Source: Bacteroidales bacterium (GTDB lineage Bacteria > Bacteroidota > Bacteroidia > Bacteroidales > UBA932). From it: 43,589 bases of DNA. The notes below the pieces were generated by a model. It was not told the origin of the DNA. It made no database searches and worked only from the letters and a program-made list of their open reading frames with translations. The DNA is taken from contig JAFXPV010000094.1 of the NCBI GenBank assembly GCA_017527625.1, positions 1 to 43,589 of the forward strand, written 5' to 3'. Position numbers and translations under genes: made by a program. Of the stretch, positions 25,720 through 34,234 are shown one piece after another (position 1 is the stretch's first letter; each line of letters begins with the position of its first letter).

Positions 25720-26577
25720 ATGCCTAAAAAACTGACGATAGTGCTCGGCCCCACGGCTGTGGGCAAGACGGACTATGCCGTTTGCCTTGCAGAAAGTCTG
25801 GGCACAGAGATCGTCAACTGCGATTCCCGACAGATATTCAGGGAGATGTCCATTGGTGTCGCCCGCCCGGACGCAGAAACGCTCAGCCGTGTCAAGCATC
25901 ATTTCATAGCCTGCCGTTCCGTCAAGGAACCTTACACGGCGGGTATGTTCGAACTGGACGCTATGGCTCTTCTGGAAGAGTTGTTCAAGAAATACGACAC
26001 GGTCGTGATGACAGGCGGCTCGGGTTTCTACATCGACGCCCTATGCAGAGGCCTTGACGACTTTCCCCCTGCTGATCCGCAGCTCCGTGAAGAACTCACT
26101 CGGCGCGTAAGGGAGGAAGGTGTCGAATCGCTGAGGATGGACCTCAAGAGGATGGATCCGGAAAGCTATGCCGCAATCGACATAGCGAACTGGCAGCGGG
26201 TAGTCAGGGCCCTGGAGGTGACCATCGCCACCGGACGGAAGTTCTCCGACTTCAAAACCGCGACGGCAAAGAAACGCCCCTTCGAGATAGAAAAAATCGG
26301 CCTGCAGAGAGAGCGCAGCATCCTTTATGGACGCATCGACAGCCGCGTCGACGAAATGATGAAGCAAGGGCTCGAAGAAGAAGCCAGAGGCTTGCTGCCG
26401 CTGCGGAATCTCACAGCCTTGAACACTGTCGGCTACAAGGAACTCTTCTCATACTTCGACGGAGACTGCACGTTCGATGAGGCAGTCGAAGCCATCAAGC
26501 GCAACACCAGACATTATGCCAAACGCCAGATGTCATACTGGGGACGGGATGATTCGATTGTCTGGAAAAAAATGTAG
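25720..26577 (+). CDS. miaA: tRNA dimethylallyltransferase
   Basis: Adds a dimethylallyl group to A37 of tRNAs that read codons beginning with U. 285 residues. The P-loop GPTAVGKT is at residues 10-17; it is followed by CDSRQIFREMSIGVARP, HHFIACRSVKEPYTAGMFELDA, VMTGGSGFYIDALCRG and the C-terminal NTVGYKELFSYFDG plus RNTRHYAKRQMSYW. Typical MiaA proteins are 300-310 residues, so this is slightly short but intact. A hairpin overlaps the stop codon. Confidence 0.96.
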   Translation: MPKKLTIVLGPTAVGKTDYAVCLAESLGTEIVNCDSRQIFREMSIGVARPDAETLSRVKHHFIACRSVKEPYTAGMFELDAMALLEELFKKYDTVVMTGGSGFYIDALCRGLDDFPPADPQLREELTRRVREEGVESLRMDLKRMDPESYAAIDIANWQRVVRALEVTIATGRKFSDFKTATAKKRPFEIEKIGLQRERSILYGRIDSRVDEMMKQGLEEEARGLLPLRNLTALNTVGYKELFSYFDGDCTFDEAVEAIKRNTRHYAKRQMSYWGRDDSIVWKKM

Positions 26578-26604
26578 GGGTAATGCTCAAGGCATCACCC
26601 CTAC
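26574..26604 (+). terminator. Hairpin overlapping the miaA stop codon
   Basis: Arms 26574-26586 and 26592-26604 pair with a single A-C mismatch and a 5-base loop (TCAAG). No U tract follows, so intrinsic termination is uncertain; it may stabilise the mRNA end. Confidence 0.45.
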
Positions 26605-26749
26605 CCACCTAAACACTATTATTGCCTGACAACGCGGGCTCATTTGTTTCAATGCAAAGGTAATCAGGGCACCCGAAATGCACTTTAGATTTTACTTCAT
26701 GTACTATTTATAGTGTTTCATAGCGGCTCTTATTTGTATCAAATACTTT
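26605..26749. other. Intergenic region, miaA to hybrid regulator
   Basis: AT-rich, no open frame or strong repeat. It contains the upstream part of the regulator promoter; TTTG occurs at 26733-26736, but spacing to the -7 box is only 13 bases. Confidence 0.5.
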
Positions 26750-26757
26750 TATATTTG
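26750..26757 (+). promoter_or_regulatory. -7 element for the hybrid regulator
   Basis: TATATTTG; predicted transcription start near 26763, 13 bases before the ATG at 26776 and 40 before the ATG at 26803. The TTG at 26764 would be leaderless and is disfavoured. Confidence 0.6.
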
Positions 26758-26775
26758 TAACAATTGCTACAATTG

Positions 26776-28542
26776 ATGTTAGTAATTGTATATCTTCGCC
26801 CTATGCGACATCTATTTACTTTACATTTTCTAACATCCGGACTCAACGTCCTCTATGTTTTTCTTGCCTGCTGTGCAGCCGCGGCAATCTCAGGCATCGC
26901 CGTGTGGTTCTCATATAAACAATCGGCAAAAAAGAATGCCGCACAGAAAGAAACTGTCGAAAAAAAGCTGGAATACCTCACGTATCTGACCCACGAACTC
27001 CGCTCGCAGATGACTTTGGTCACCACCCCTTTACAAAAACTGACCGAGAACAGTTACGACGAAGAGACCGAAAAAGAACTGAATGCGATGCAGCAGAATA
27101 CAGAAAAGGCCCTTTTGCTTCTCAACAAGACGATGAGTGTCGACAAGATTGACGAAGACAGCAGCAGTATGAGGTTCTGGGAAATCAATCTTGTAAAATA
27201 CATAAGTAATTTCCTGTCCGTTTTCAGGTATCAGTCCAAAATAGGCAATGTAGAGCTGGCTTTTCACTGCAACAAGGACAGGATTACCGCCTGGCTGGAC
27301 AGGTACAGGTTCGACGAGCTGTTCGTAAACCTGGTGGGGGTGATTATCAAACACACTCCCGAAGGCGGAAAGCTTGACGTAGAAGTATCAAATGACGACA
27401 GATACGCCTATATCGTAATCAACACCAACAGCAGGGTACTTTCAGAAGAGCGTATCCCACACCTTTTCGAACTGTTCGAACGGTCAGACTCCGGCGCTGT
27501 CACCGGCACCAATATGGAACTTTACTTGTGCAAGGATATAATCAGCAAGCACAAAGGCACAATAACAGTCTCAAACTTCCCCGACGGTGATGGATACAGC
27601 CTTACTATCAAGCTTCCTCAAGGGAACGCCCATATCCCGAAAGAGCAGCTTACAAGCAGAAGCGACAAACTTATCGAGACGTGGGGCAGCATCAACTCAG
27701 GTGAAGGTTCTGATGACGGCAGCTCTGACAAAGGATCTTCGTCCGGCCATAAATACTCAGTAATCGCCATCGACGAGTATCCTGATATCTGCCATTACCT
27801 CTATATGCTGCTCAGCCCCCGTTTCAATGTCACGACCTACAGCAATCCTACCGAAGGACTGAATGCCGCTATTTCAGAGATGCCCGACCTTGTGATCGCT
27901 GAAGTAATGATGTCCGAGATCGACGGAATATCTCTGGTTAAACGGCTTAAGAGCAATGCCAATACTGCCCATATTCCAGTGCTTCTGATGACAGCCCTGC
28001 CTGGAGACCAGATCAGAGTACAAGGCCTTATGACCGGAGCGGACGCCATCATATCGAAGCCGTTCAACGAAGAAGAGTTTATGCTAAGCTGCAACAACCT
28101 CATTATGAGTCGGTCACGACTGGCAAGCCACATCAAGGAGATGCAGATATCAAGAGAGACGCTCCAGCCCGTCGAACTTGAGGGCAACAACGACGCTCTG
28201 ATCAAGAAAGTCCTCGAAATCATAAACGAGCACCTGTCCGACCCGGGCCTTAACGTCGAGATGCTTGCAGGTGCCATCGGCATAAGCAGAGGCCATCTGC
28301 ACCGGAAGATAAAGGAGATTACAGGGATGTCTCCCGGAGAGTATATCCGCACCATCCGCCTGAATCAGGCAGCACAGCTGCTCAAGGGCGAAAAGAAGAA
28401 CATCGCACAGATAGCCTACTCCGTGGGCTACAGCAACCCTTCTGTCTTCTCTACAGCGTTCAGGCAATTCTTCGGCCTTTCAGCCAAAGATTACCAGAAG
28501 CGCAACCTGGAATCGCAGGCAGATGATCCGGCTCAGTCTTAA
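26776..28542 (+). CDS. Hybrid two-component-like regulator with degenerate kinase and AraC output
   Basis: 588 residues from the ATG at 26776 (ATG 26803 is equally plausible). Order: one membrane helix (about 24-47), a HisKA-like dimerisation region with H73 in THELRSQ, a HATPase-like domain (about 130-275), a receiver domain (about 325-435) and an AraC-type helix-turn-helix (about 475-580). The ATP-binding motifs are lost: N-box NLVGV has Val at 189 instead of Asn, the G1 box DxGxG reads NTNSR (216-220), and the G2 Gly pair is replaced by TNMEL. The receiver phospho-acceptor Asp is Glu 376 (IAEVMMSEIDG), while Thr and Lys switch residues remain. The large periplasmic sensor of typical HTCS proteins is absent. 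Likely a phosphorylation-independent DNA-binding protein. Confidence 0.85.
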   Translation: MLVIVYLRPMRHLFTLHFLTSGLNVLYVFLACCAAAAISGIAVWFSYKQSAKKNAAQKETVEKKLEYLTYLTHELRSQMTLVTTPLQKLTENSYDEETEKELNAMQQNTEKALLLLNKTMSVDKIDEDSSSMRFWEINLVKYISNFLSVFRYQSKIGNVELAFHCNKDRITAWLDRYRFDELFVNLVGVIIKHTPEGGKLDVEVSNDDRYAYIVINTNSRVLSEERIPHLFELFERSDSGAVTGTNMELYLCKDIISKHKGTITVSNFPDGDGYSLTIKLPQGNAHIPKEQLTSRSDKLIETWGSINSGEGSDDGSSDKGSSSGHKYSVIAIDEYPDICHYLYMLLSPRFNVTTYSNPTEGLNAAISEMPDLVIAEVMMSEIDGISLVKRLKSNANTAHIPVLLMTALPGDQIRVQGLMTGADAIISKPFNEEEFMLSCNNLIMSRSRLASHIKEMQISRETLQPVELEGNNDALIKKVLEIINEHLSDPGLNVEMLAGAIGISRGHLHRKIKEITGMSPGEYIRTIRLNQAAQLLKGEKKNIAQIAYSVGYSNPSVFSTAFRQFFGLSAKDYQKRNLESQADDPAQS

Positions 28543-30248
28543 TCCACTGACACGTGGTAGTAATCAAAGTCAGCGTGTCCGCCGGTAGCCAGAGTTGAAT
28601 AGCAATACAGGAAGGTGCGGTAACCCATAAATATGTCGAGGGTATAACGCATCTGAAGTTCTATTCCGCAGTCAACCCAGTTCTTGCCCCCGTCAAACGA
28701 GTATGCGAGCGTCGCAAAATCACGCTTGGTATCGTTGTCGTCGGCAGGGTCGAAGATATACCTTATCTTGAGGGCCACGGTAGAAAGGCCATCGGGAACC
28801 GGCTGGGAAAGGACCTCAACCGAACCGTCATCTTCAGCACCGAGCATACGCTTGTTTCCGCCGCCGGTCCTTTGCATCACGCTCAGGCGTTTTTCTCCAT
28901 TCTCGCCTACAGCAATTCCCACTGAGGCATAATTGCTCTGGAATGCGCAGATACCCGCCCTGTCGCCAGCCTTGAGCCCGCTGAAATCCAGCAGCACTTC
29001 AGTGTCACAACGAGGGCCTGGAAGCCTTTGTGACGGTGAATTGCGCGCCCTGAGGATGTTGGGAGCAAGTGAAACGGGTTTCAGCCTCAGCCAGCCGGGA
29101 CGCTCGGTAAGGCTCCATCCCGCAGCGACAGGATTATGGTTCCACTGCCAGGCGAGGCCAAGCTTGTTCTCTTTATAATCGAAGTCATCGCTGCCGAACC
29201 AGTTGGCCACGGTGACAGTTTTCGCCTTTACGCCAACCTCTGCGGGCATAACACCCACTTCGGGCAGCTTCGCCATACCGAAGGTCTTTCCGGTCGCAGC
29301 GCCTGCAGCATCGCCACCTGCCATCACCGGCCAGTCATCGACCCACTCCATAGGCACAAGCACCGGGCAGCGGCCGAGCGGACCGTGGTCCTGGAAGAGG
29401 AAGGCATACCATTCGCCGGTCGGGGTATCAACGATTCCACCCTGTGCAACGCCATTGGCAGAGAAACCACCGCGGCCCTCGTTCAAGGTAGTATACAGGA
29501 CAGTCCTTTGCTCGTAGGGTCCCATCAGGTTCGTGCTTCTGTTGACTATTTCGCGACGTACGCCTCCACGCGGCCAGTCAATGTCAAACAGATAGTAGTA
29601 TCCGTTGCGCTTGTAGAGGTGGCTGCCTTCGGGCTGGAGCTGCAACTCACGCGAACGCAGGTTGAGCAGCAGACTGTCGACAATGCCGTCTTGCTTGATT
29701 GCGTGGAAATTGTCTGTGAGCTGGGTGATATGAAGCCCACCGTTGCCATAGACAACCCACTCCGTGCCGTCTTCATCCTCAAACAGGGCCGGATCGTGGA
29801 AGACAACGTCGAAGTCGCTTCTGGTCCATTCTCCTGAGGTCAGGTCTTTCGTGTGGTAGATATAGCTCTTGTGCTGCTCGTTGGCGATGAAGCATACGTG
29901 ATACTCTCCGCCGGCATATTTGATGGACGATGCCCACGAACCGCCACCGTAGCTGAATTCACCGTTCAGAAGATTCGCCTTGTCATTGTCTTCGAGCTGG
30001 TCATAGACGTAGGAGACAATCTCCCAGTTGACGAGGTCGGTACTGTGCATCACCGGCACACCGGGCAGAAGATGCATCGTGGTGCTGGTCATATAATAAT
30101 CATTGCCCACCCTGATAACGTCGGGATCGGGGACGTCACCATAGATTACGGGGTTGGAAGTAGTGACCGTGCGGGAGCAACCGGCGCCTGCACAAAGAAA
30201 TACCGGCAGCAAGGCTGCAAGTATGAAGTTCATAGCATAGTTTTTCAT
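28539..30248 (-). CDS. Glycoside hydrolase family 43 lipoprotein
   Basis: A 569-residue enzyme, probably a beta-xylosidase or arabinofuranosidase. Lipoprotein signal with lipobox GAGC (Cys 24). The five-bladed propeller begins NPVIYGDVPDPDVI (general base D41); the pKa-modulating Asp lies in FHDPALFEDEDG and the catalytic Glu in LQPEGSHLYKRNGYYYLFDID. A C-terminal beta-sandwich (from about residue 355, NKLGLAWQWNHNP...) is of the concanavalin-like type found in this family. Subfamily and linkage specificity cannot be fixed here. It starts 15 bases after a small secreted protein gene. The 3' end overlaps the regulator gene by 4 bases. Confidence 0.93.
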   Translation of the reverse strand: MKNYAMNFILAALLPVFLCAGAGCSRTVTTSNPVIYGDVPDPDVIRVGNDYYMTSTTMHLLPGVPVMHSTDLVNWEIVSYVYDQLEDNDKANLLNGEFSYGGGSWASSIKYAGGEYHVCFIANEQHKSYIYHTKDLTSGEWTRSDFDVVFHDPALFEDEDGTEWVVYGNGGLHITQLTDNFHAIKQDGIVDSLLLNLRSRELQLQPEGSHLYKRNGYYYLFDIDWPRGGVRREIVNRSTNLMGPYEQRTVLYTTLNEGRGGFSANGVAQGGIVDTPTGEWYAFLFQDHGPLGRCPVLVPMEWVDDWPVMAGGDAAGAATGKTFGMAKLPEVGVMPAEVGVKAKTVTVANWFGSDDFDYKENKLGLAWQWNHNPVAAGWSLTERPGWLRLKPVSLAPNILRARNSPSQRLPGPRCDTEVLLDFSGLKAGDRAGICAFQSNYASVGIAVGENGEKRLSVMQRTGGGNKRMLGAEDDGSVEVLSQPVPDGLSTVALKIRYIFDPADDNDTKRDFATLAYSFDGGKNWVDCGIELQMRYTLDIFMGYRTFLYCYSTLATGGHADFDYYHVSVD

Positions 30249-30263
30249 ATCAGGGGCTGTGTC

Positions 30264-30644
30264 TTATTTCTTGACTCGGGTCATAGCTGATTCCATAAAG
30301 AACCCGCCGGCATCAATCGCAATATTGATGTTATCATCATCTACGACAGCATAGTTGATGTCAATCACTGAACCGAATTCCGGGATATCCAGCTGACTGC
30401 AGAGCTTGCCGTTGACTTCCTTGATCTGAAGCCTCTGCTCGGGGGCTCCGGGCATCTCCATCACCGCAAAGACTCCTTCGTCGGTCTTGACGACATCGTA
30501 GGTGAATTCCATTTCTTCACCGTTCATATCGACTTTGATCAGCCAGGTGCCGATCATTTTGTCAAGTTTAGACTGGGCGTTTGCCTGCAGGCCGCAAAGG
30601 CCGCAAGAAAGTACGAGAACAACTGCAATTAATAATCTTTTCAT
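30264..30644 (-). CDS. Small secreted lipocalin-like protein
   Basis: 126 residues with a signal peptide (ending LQANAQS). The mature part is short and strand-rich (DKMIGTWLIKVDMNGEEMEFTYDVVK, FAVMEMPGAPEQRLQIKEV, NINIAIDAGGFF), consistent with a small beta-barrel of the lipocalin-like type. Found upstream of the GH43 gene with a 15-base gap. Function unknown; it may bind a substrate or inhibit an enzyme in the envelope. Confidence 0.75.
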   Translation of the reverse strand: MKRLLIAVVLVLSCGLCGLQANAQSKLDKMIGTWLIKVDMNGEEMEFTYDVVKTDEGVFAVMEMPGAPEQRLQIKEVNGKLCSQLDIPEFGSVIDINYAVVDDDNINIAIDAGGFFMESAMTRVKK

Positions 30645-30685
30645 CGTAATCGGTTTTTGAATAGCGTGTATTGCAAGAACTACTC

Positions 30686-30693
30686 CAAAATTA
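30686..30693 (-). promoter_or_regulatory. -7 element for the lipocalin-like/GH43 unit
   Basis: On the minus strand TAATTTTG; predicted start near 30680, about 36 bases before the ATG at 30644. Confidence 0.5.
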
Positions 30694-30714
30694 GAGTTTT
30701 TTCATTAAAAACGC

Positions 30715-30722
30715 TAAATTTG
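30715..30722 (+). promoter_or_regulatory. -7 element for the MFS-ROK-TlpA unit
   Basis: TAAATTTG; predicted start near 30728, about 32 bases before the ATG at 30760. No clear -33 box. Confidence 0.5.
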
Positions 30723-30759
30723 AATATCATTACTTTGGCAATAATAAACCTTTTAAAAT

Positions 30760-32013
30760 ATGTCAAACACTACTACAACCAACAAGAATGGAAGACTTGT
30801 CGCGATTATCACGATGTGCTTCATCTTCGCGATGATTTCATTCGTCACCAACATGGCCGCTCCGTTCGGCAACATCTGGAAAGGCCAGTACAGCTGGGCT
30901 GCAATGATGGGTAATATGATGAACTTCGCCGCATACTTGTTTATGGGTATCCCCGCCGGCAAGATGCTGGTCAAGGTCGGCTACAAGAAAACAACCCTCA
31001 TCGCCCTTGCCACAGGCTTCGTGGGCATCTGCATCCAGTACCTTTCAAGCTTCGGCTTCCTTGGCGAAAGCGCCATCTACGTCTATCTCCTCGGTGCCTT
31101 CGTCTGCGGATTCTGCGTATGTATGCTTAACACCGTCGTCAACCCGATGCTGAATATCCTCGGAGGAGGCGGCAACCGCGGCAACCAGCTCATCCAGACA
31201 GGTGGAACCCTCAACTCCCTGACCGGAACCCTCACTCCCCTGCTCGTCGGCGTGCTCATCGGTACCGTTACCGACAACACCGCAATGTCTGACGTCGTTC
31301 CTCTGCTCTTCATCGCAATGGGCGTCTTCGCTCTTGCCTTCATCATCATATCATTCGTCAATATTCCCGAGCCTGCAAAGGAGCGCAAGACCACTACCTA
31401 TGAGCACAGCGCCTGGAGTTTCCGCCACACCGTGCTCGGCGTCATCGCCATCTTCTTCTATGTAGGTATCGAGATCGGCATCCCCGCCCAGCTGAACTTC
31501 TACATCTCCGACCTCGGCTTCGAGGGTTCTGCCGCAGTCGCCGGCTTCCTCGCCGCTTCATACTGGTTCCTGATGATGATAGGCCGCTTCCTCAGCAGTA
31601 CTCTCAGCGGAAAGATCAGCACCCGCACCCAGATGATTTCAGTGTCGTCACTGGCCATCCTGCTGCTGCTCATCGCCATCTTCCTGCCCGAAAGCGTCAG
31701 TATGACCGTCAAGGGTTCTGCCGTTCCTATGAAATGTATCTTCCTCGCCCTCTGCGGTATCTGCACTTCGATAATGTGGGGTGCAATCTTCAACCTCGCA
31801 GTCGAGGGTCTCGGCAAATACACCGAGCAGGCTTCCGGCATCTTTATGATGATGGTTGTCGGCGGTGGCATAATGCCGCTCATCCAGCAGGCCATAGCCC
31901 AGCGTGCAGGTGCCATCCCCAGCTACTGGCTGGTAGTGGCTATGCTCGCCTACCTGCTCTACTATGCAATCTGGGGCAGCAAGAACGTTAACAAAGACAT
32001 TCCCGTAGATTAA
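30760..32013 (+). CDS. Sugar MFS transporter (FucP-like)
   Basis: 417-residue, 12-helix major facilitator protein. The N-terminal half begins GRLVAIITMCFIFAMISFVTNMAAPFGN; a conserved GNRGNQLIQTGGTLNSLTGTLTPLLVG segment occurs near helices 4-5 and matches sugar carriers of the FHS/FucP type seen in Bacteroidota. The second half has IGRFLSSTLSGKISTR, an MFS loop motif. It probably imports a hexose by proton symport. The ROK kinase gene lies 17 bases downstream, so the imported sugar is likely phosphorylated by it. Confidence 0.9.
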   Translation: MSNTTTTNKNGRLVAIITMCFIFAMISFVTNMAAPFGNIWKGQYSWAAMMGNMMNFAAYLFMGIPAGKMLVKVGYKKTTLIALATGFVGICIQYLSSFGFLGESAIYVYLLGAFVCGFCVCMLNTVVNPMLNILGGGGNRGNQLIQTGGTLNSLTGTLTPLLVGVLIGTVTDNTAMSDVVPLLFIAMGVFALAFIIISFVNIPEPAKERKTTTYEHSAWSFRHTVLGVIAIFFYVGIEIGIPAQLNFYISDLGFEGSAAVAGFLAASYWFLMMIGRFLSSTLSGKISTRTQMISVSSLAILLLLIAIFLPESVSMTVKGSAVPMKCIFLALCGICTSIMWGAIFNLAVEGLGKYTEQASGIFMMMVVGGGIMPLIQQAIAQRAGAIPSYWLVVAMLAYLLYYAIWGSKNVNKDIPVD

Positions 32014-32030
32014 TTTTATAAAAACAGAAT

Positions 32031-32984
32031 ATGGACAAAGAATATGTTGTTGGTGTAGACGTCGGCGGACAGACCACCAAGATCGGCATCATCGACCGTC
32101 GCGGAGAAATTCCCGCGCAAACCGTCATCTCTTCTAAATTCGGCCCGGACGAAGGCGAGAAATTTATGGACTCAGTGTGCGAAACCATCAAGAGTCTTGC
32201 AGCCAACATCGGGCTTGACCAGATCCAGGGCATCGGAATCGGCGCACCTAACGGCAACTATTACACCGGAATGATCGAGGATGCCCCCAACCTGCCTTGG
32301 GCCAACGGCAAAAGGGTGTTCCTGAAGCAATATATCGAGTCGAAGCTGAACATCCCCGTCACCGTGACCAACGACGCCAATGCCGCTGCAGTAGGTGAAA
32401 TGACCTACGGCGCTGCCCGCGGAATGAAGGATTTCATTATGCTTACTCTCGGAACAGGTGTCGGCAGCGGTATCGTCATCAACGGATCCCTTGTCTACGG
32501 CCACGACGGATTTGCAGGAGAACTCGGCCACACCCGTGCCGTACGTCACAACGGACGCCGCTGCGGTTGCGGCCACGACGGCTGCCTCGAGGCCTATGCT
32601 TCTGCCATCGGCGTCGCCAAGACTGCACGCGAATGGCTTGAGAGCGGCAAATATGCCGACAGTTCCCTTGCCTCCATCCAGGAAATAACATCAAAAGATG
32701 TATATGAGGCTGCCGTAAAAGGAGACCAGCTCGCCATCGACATCTTCAACTACACTGGCAGGATACTGGGTGAGTCTTGCGCCAACTTCGTAGCATTCAG
32801 CGCTCCTGAGGCTATCGTCCTCTTCGGAGGTCTGGCAAGGGCCGGAGAATTCATCTTCAAGCCTATGCGCGAAGCAATGAACGCCAACCTGCTCTCAATC
32901 TGGAAAGACAAGATCGACATCATCCCTTCTGCCCTCAAGGAGTCTGACGCAGCGATCCTTGGCGCCGGAGCCCTTGCCTGGTAA
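32031..32984 (+). CDS. ROK family glucokinase-like sugar kinase
   Basis: 317 residues. Phosphate-binding DVGGQTTKIGI at the N-terminus, catalytic Asp region VTNDANAAAVGEM, GTGVGSGIVING and the ROK zinc site CGCGHDGC at residues 178-185 (C178, C180, C185 with a preceding His in GELGHTRA). There is no N-terminal helix-turn-helix, so this is an enzyme and not a ROK repressor. Substrate is probably glucose or a related hexose or amino sugar. It lies between the MFS carrier and the TlpA-like gene. Confidence 0.94.
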   Translation: MDKEYVVGVDVGGQTTKIGIIDRRGEIPAQTVISSKFGPDEGEKFMDSVCETIKSLAANIGLDQIQGIGIGAPNGNYYTGMIEDAPNLPWANGKRVFLKQYIESKLNIPVTVTNDANAAAVGEMTYGAARGMKDFIMLTLGTGVGSGIVINGSLVYGHDGFAGELGHTRAVRHNGRRCGCGHDGCLEAYASAIGVAKTAREWLESGKYADSSLASIQEITSKDVYEAAVKGDQLAIDIFNYTGRILGESCANFVAFSAPEAIVLFGGLARAGEFIFKPMREAMNANLLSIWKDKIDIIPSALKESDAAILGAGALAW

Positions 32985-32995
32985 TTGCCTCAAAT

Positions 32996-34093
32996 ATGAA
33001 GAAAGCCCTTGCCATACTTGCGATAGCTGCATTGTCCGCATCCTGCGCACAAGACAAGTGTACCGTCAAAGGGTCGATTGAATCCTACCTGGATTTCAAT
33101 GAAGGCGACTTTATGATAATGGTCGACAACCTGACGCAGCAGATCGACACTGCCGCATTAGCCTCCGACGGATCCTTCACTTTCACCTGCCCGGCCTCCA
33201 ACGAAACCATTAAACAGATAATGCTTGTTGACGGCGGCGTGCCGGACACTCCGAGCGCAGTGACGCTGATTCCCGAGGCCGGGAATATCAAAATTGATTT
33301 CAAGGCGCCCAAGGTTATCCAGGGCGGCGTCCTGAACGACAAGTTCCAAGCTTACAACGAGGCTGTCACCGCCATCGTGAACGGCTACACCTCGAAGGCA
33401 AGGGAACTGAGCGGCAACTTGACAGGCGCTGAGCTGGAGGCAGCCATCAATGAGGTCGCCGACGATGCCCAGTCCAAATTGAGCGAGCTCAATATGGATA
33501 CTTTCAACGCAAACAAGGACAATGTCATCGGCCTTTACGCCTTGACCGATATGGCCTACGACTTCGCGACGGTGGCTGATTTTGACAAGGCCCTCGAAGG
33601 AGCTGCCGACTTCATCGTGAACTACGAGCCGTTCAGGAATATCCGCGCAGGCCTTGAAAAGATGGAAAGCACTTCTGTCGGACGTATGTTCGCGGACTTC
33701 AAGGGCGAAACTGCCAACGGCAAGCCTGTCTCCCTTTCCGACTATGTCGGCAAGGGGAAATGGGTGCTCGCAGATTTCTGGGCAAGCTGGTGCGGCCCCT
33801 GCAAGGAAGAGATTCCCAGGATAATCGCCGTTTACAAGAAGTATGCAGGCAAGGACTTCACCGTTGTCGGCATCCCCATTTCTGACGAAAGGGAGGACAC
33901 CGACAAGGCGCTGAAGGATCTCGGCATCAAATATGACCAGATTTTTGTCGGTCACGACTCTACTCCGGCTGAGGTATATGGCATCAGCACTATACCTCAC
34001 CTGATACTATTCGCTCCTGACGGTACCATAGCCAAGCGGAACCTGCGCGGCGACAGCATCGAAGAAGCAGTCAAAGAAGCATTGCAGAAATAG
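32996..34093 (+). CDS. TlpA-like thioredoxin lipoprotein with DUF4369 domain
   Basis: 365-residue lipoprotein (lipobox LSASC). Residues about 25-120 form a DUF4369-like beta domain (CTVKGSIESYLDF...), followed by a helical linker and a thioredoxin-fold domain from about 230. The active site WASWCGPCKEEIPRI has C266 and C269. A cis-Pro segment is ISTIPHLILF. It probably reduces periplasmic disulfides. It starts 11 bases after the ROK kinase gene, with no obvious metabolic link. Confidence 0.93.
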   Translation: MKKALAILAIAALSASCAQDKCTVKGSIESYLDFNEGDFMIMVDNLTQQIDTAALASDGSFTFTCPASNETIKQIMLVDGGVPDTPSAVTLIPEAGNIKIDFKAPKVIQGGVLNDKFQAYNEAVTAIVNGYTSKARELSGNLTGAELEAAINEVADDAQSKLSELNMDTFNANKDNVIGLYALTDMAYDFATVADFDKALEGAADFIVNYEPFRNIRAGLEKMESTSVGRMFADFKGETANGKPVSLSDYVGKGKWVLADFWASWCGPCKEEIPRIIAVYKKYAGKDFTVVGIPISDEREDTDKALKDLGIKYDQIFVGHDSTPAEVYGISTIPHLILFAPDGTIAKRNLRGDSIEEAVKEALQK

Positions 34094-34102
34094 TTTTTTT
34101 GT

Positions 34103-34110
34103 TACTTTTG
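34103..34110 (+). promoter_or_regulatory. tRNA-Thr promoter -7 element
   Basis: TACTTTTG, with TTG at 34082-34084 (18-base spacer) inside the end of the TlpA-like gene. The box is part of a 15-base palindrome, TTTTGCA-A-TGCAAAA, at 34106-34120. Confidence 0.65.
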
Positions 34111-34121
34111 CAATGCAAAAA

Positions 34122-34194
34122 GCCTTTTTAGCTCAGTCGGTAGAGCAGCTCATTCGTAATGAGCAGGTCGCGGGTTCGAGTCCCGTGAAAGGCT
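34122..34194 (+). tRNA. tRNA-Thr (anticodon CGT)
   Basis: 73-base cloverleaf. The acceptor stem GCCTTTT pairs with GAAAGGC (one G-T wobble); the D arm is GCTC/GAGC; the anticodon stem GCTCA/TGAGC holds loop TTCGTAA with anticodon CGT at 34155-34157; the T arm is GCGGG TTCGAGT CCCGT. CCA is not encoded. Reads the Thr codon ACG. Confidence 0.97.
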
Positions 34195-34234
34195 CTTCTC
34201 TTATTATTACATCATTCCCTTTTTATATCTTGTT

